In this document: positions 5,565-6,364 of the stretch, piece by piece
How the letters are laid out: each line of letters starts with the position of its first letter
How positions within the stretch are numbered: position 1 is the first letter of the stretch
Assembly: GCA_001794935.1 (NCBI GenBank)
Contig: MGLY01000002.1
Coordinates: 5,268 to 11,631, forward strand
DNA: 6,364 bases
Direction of reading: 5' to 3'
Origin: Chlamydiae bacterium RIFCSPHIGHO2_12_FULL_49_9
GTDB lineage: Bacteria > Chlamydiota > Chlamydiia > Chlamydiales > SM23-39
Notes under the pieces: generated by a model
Told to the model about the DNA's origin: nothing
What the model saw: the letters and a program-made list of their open reading frames with translations, nothing else
The model's database searches: none
Position numbers and translations under genes: made by a program

Positions 5565-6364
5565 TTCTAGAGCTCACATTCTCGAAGAGGCGGGCAGATC
5601 TTCCCGCAATATCGACCCTTGCGTTCTTGTCATTTTCGGAGCGACCGGCGATCTCACCGGGAGAAAACTTGCCCCTGCCATTTACAATTTGGGCAAAGAC
5701 GGACTCTTGCCCCCCAATTTTGCCTGCGTAGGATTTGCGAGAAGAGAAAAGAGCCACGCCGAGTTTCGAGATGAAATGAAACAAGAGATCAACTCCTACT
5801 CGAGAACAAAGCCGATCGATGAAACTTTTTGGAACCATTTTCAAGAGCAGATCTTTTATCGCCAATCGGAATTCGATAGCGATGAGGGATATAAACAACT
5901 GGCGAAATTCCTAACCGAGATCGACAATCGGTTTGCCACAAGGGGCAATCGCGTTTTTTATCTCTCGGTTCAACCCAAGTTCTTTCCCCTCATCACAGCG
6001 AAGCTAAAAGCGCACGGCCTTCTCTACGATACCCAAAAAGTTCAAGATCGCTTTTCGAGAGTGATTATCGAAAAGCCGTTTGGCCACGACTCAAAGAGCG
6101 CAGCCGATCTCCAAGTGGAGATCTCACAAAGCCTTCACGAATCGCAAATTTACCGCATCGATCACTACCTCGGCAAAGAGACAGTGCAAAACCTTCTCGT
6201 CTTCCGCTTTGCAAATTCGATTTTCGAATCGCTTTGGAACTATAAGCACATCGACCATGTCCAGATCACCGTTGCTGAAGACATCGGAATCGGAACGAGA
6301 GGCCATTTCTTTGAAGAGGAGGGGCTTCTCCGAGATATCGTCCAAAATCACATGATGCAGCTTC
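5554..6364 (+). CDS. zwf: Glucose-6-phosphate 1-dehydrogenase (N-terminal part, cut by window edge)
   Basis: Zwf oxidises glucose 6-phosphate to 6-phosphogluconolactone and reduces NADP+, opening the oxidative pentose phosphate pathway. The frame stays open for 270 codons to the end of the window, a little over half of the usual length of about 490-510. The NADP-binding Rossmann loop GATGDL is at residues 29-34. EKPFG at 173-177 and RIDHYLGKE at 201-209 form the substrate site. H266 in VQNHMMQL fits the catalytic base: it is 62 residues after H204, the same spacing as His178 to His240 of the Leuconostoc enzyme. D203 would pair with it. The start at 5554 overlaps the nadA end by 11 bases in another frame and has an AAAGGA ribosome binding site. 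A 6-phosphogluconolactonase gene would be expected next, as in chlamydiae. No internal stop or frameshift is seen. Confidence 0.95.
   Translation, partial: MPNDSRAHILEEAGRSSRNIDPCVLVIFGATGDLTGRKLAPAIYNLGKDGLLPPNFACVGFARREKSHAEFRDEMKQEINSYSRTKPIDETFWNHFQEQIFYRQSEFDSDEGYKQLAKFLTEIDNRFATRGNRVFYLSVQPKFFPLITAKLKAHGLLYDTQKVQDRFSRVIIEKPFGHDSKSAADLQVEISQSLHESQIYRIDHYLGKETVQNLLVFRFANSIFESLWNYKHIDHVQITVAEDIGIGTRGHFFEEEGLLRDIVQNHMMQL

Noticed and set aside
5491..5898. - strand open frame of 135 codons across the nadA/zwf junction
   Set aside because: The + strand carries the end of NadA and the Rossmann loop of Zwf, both certain.

Overview
The window looks like part of the chromosome of a Gram-negative bacterium, most probably a member of the phylum Chlamydiae. 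The main reason is gene order: kdsB, pyrG, ruvX (yqgF) and zwf follow one another on the + strand, as in the CT182-CT185 region of Chlamydia trachomatis (recalled, not searched). The KdsB protein is also chlamydia-like. Two features point away from the reduced animal-pathogen chlamydiae towards an environmental lineage: a quinolinate synthase gene (nadA) sits between ruvX and zwf, and a full iron-sulfur L-serine ammonia-lyase gene (sdaA) lies next door. Base composition looks roughly balanced by eye; I could not compute it. The taxonomic call is inference.

Layout. On the - strand, 1-93 holds the first 31 codons of an unidentified gene. Its Shine-Dalgarno sequence overlaps the stop codon of sdaA, which fills 102-1490 on the same strand. 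Region 1491-1779 separates sdaA from the divergent kdsB operon. It holds a plausible sdaA promoter and a dense cluster of inverted repeats at 1566-1716: four hairpins with three-base loops, a longer nine-base-pair stem, and a flanking inverted repeat. From 1780 to the right edge, five + strand genes overlap end to start: kdsB, pyrG, ruvX, nadA and zwf, with zwf cut by the window edge after 270 codons.

How the genes fit together. PyrG makes CTP, which KdsB uses to activate Kdo for lipopolysaccharide. RuvX is a small RNase H-fold nuclease for nucleic-acid processing. NadA makes quinolinate, the precursor of the NAD(P) ring, and Zwf reduces NADP+ in the first step of the oxidative pentose phosphate pathway. 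SdaA breaks serine down to pyruvate and ammonia. All complete enzymes keep the expected catalytic or cluster-binding residues, with one notable substitution in KdsB. I see no mobile-element protein, tRNA, rRNA or CRISPR array. The items most worth a second look are the nadA insertion in an otherwise conserved gene order and the hairpin cluster in the divergent promoter region.
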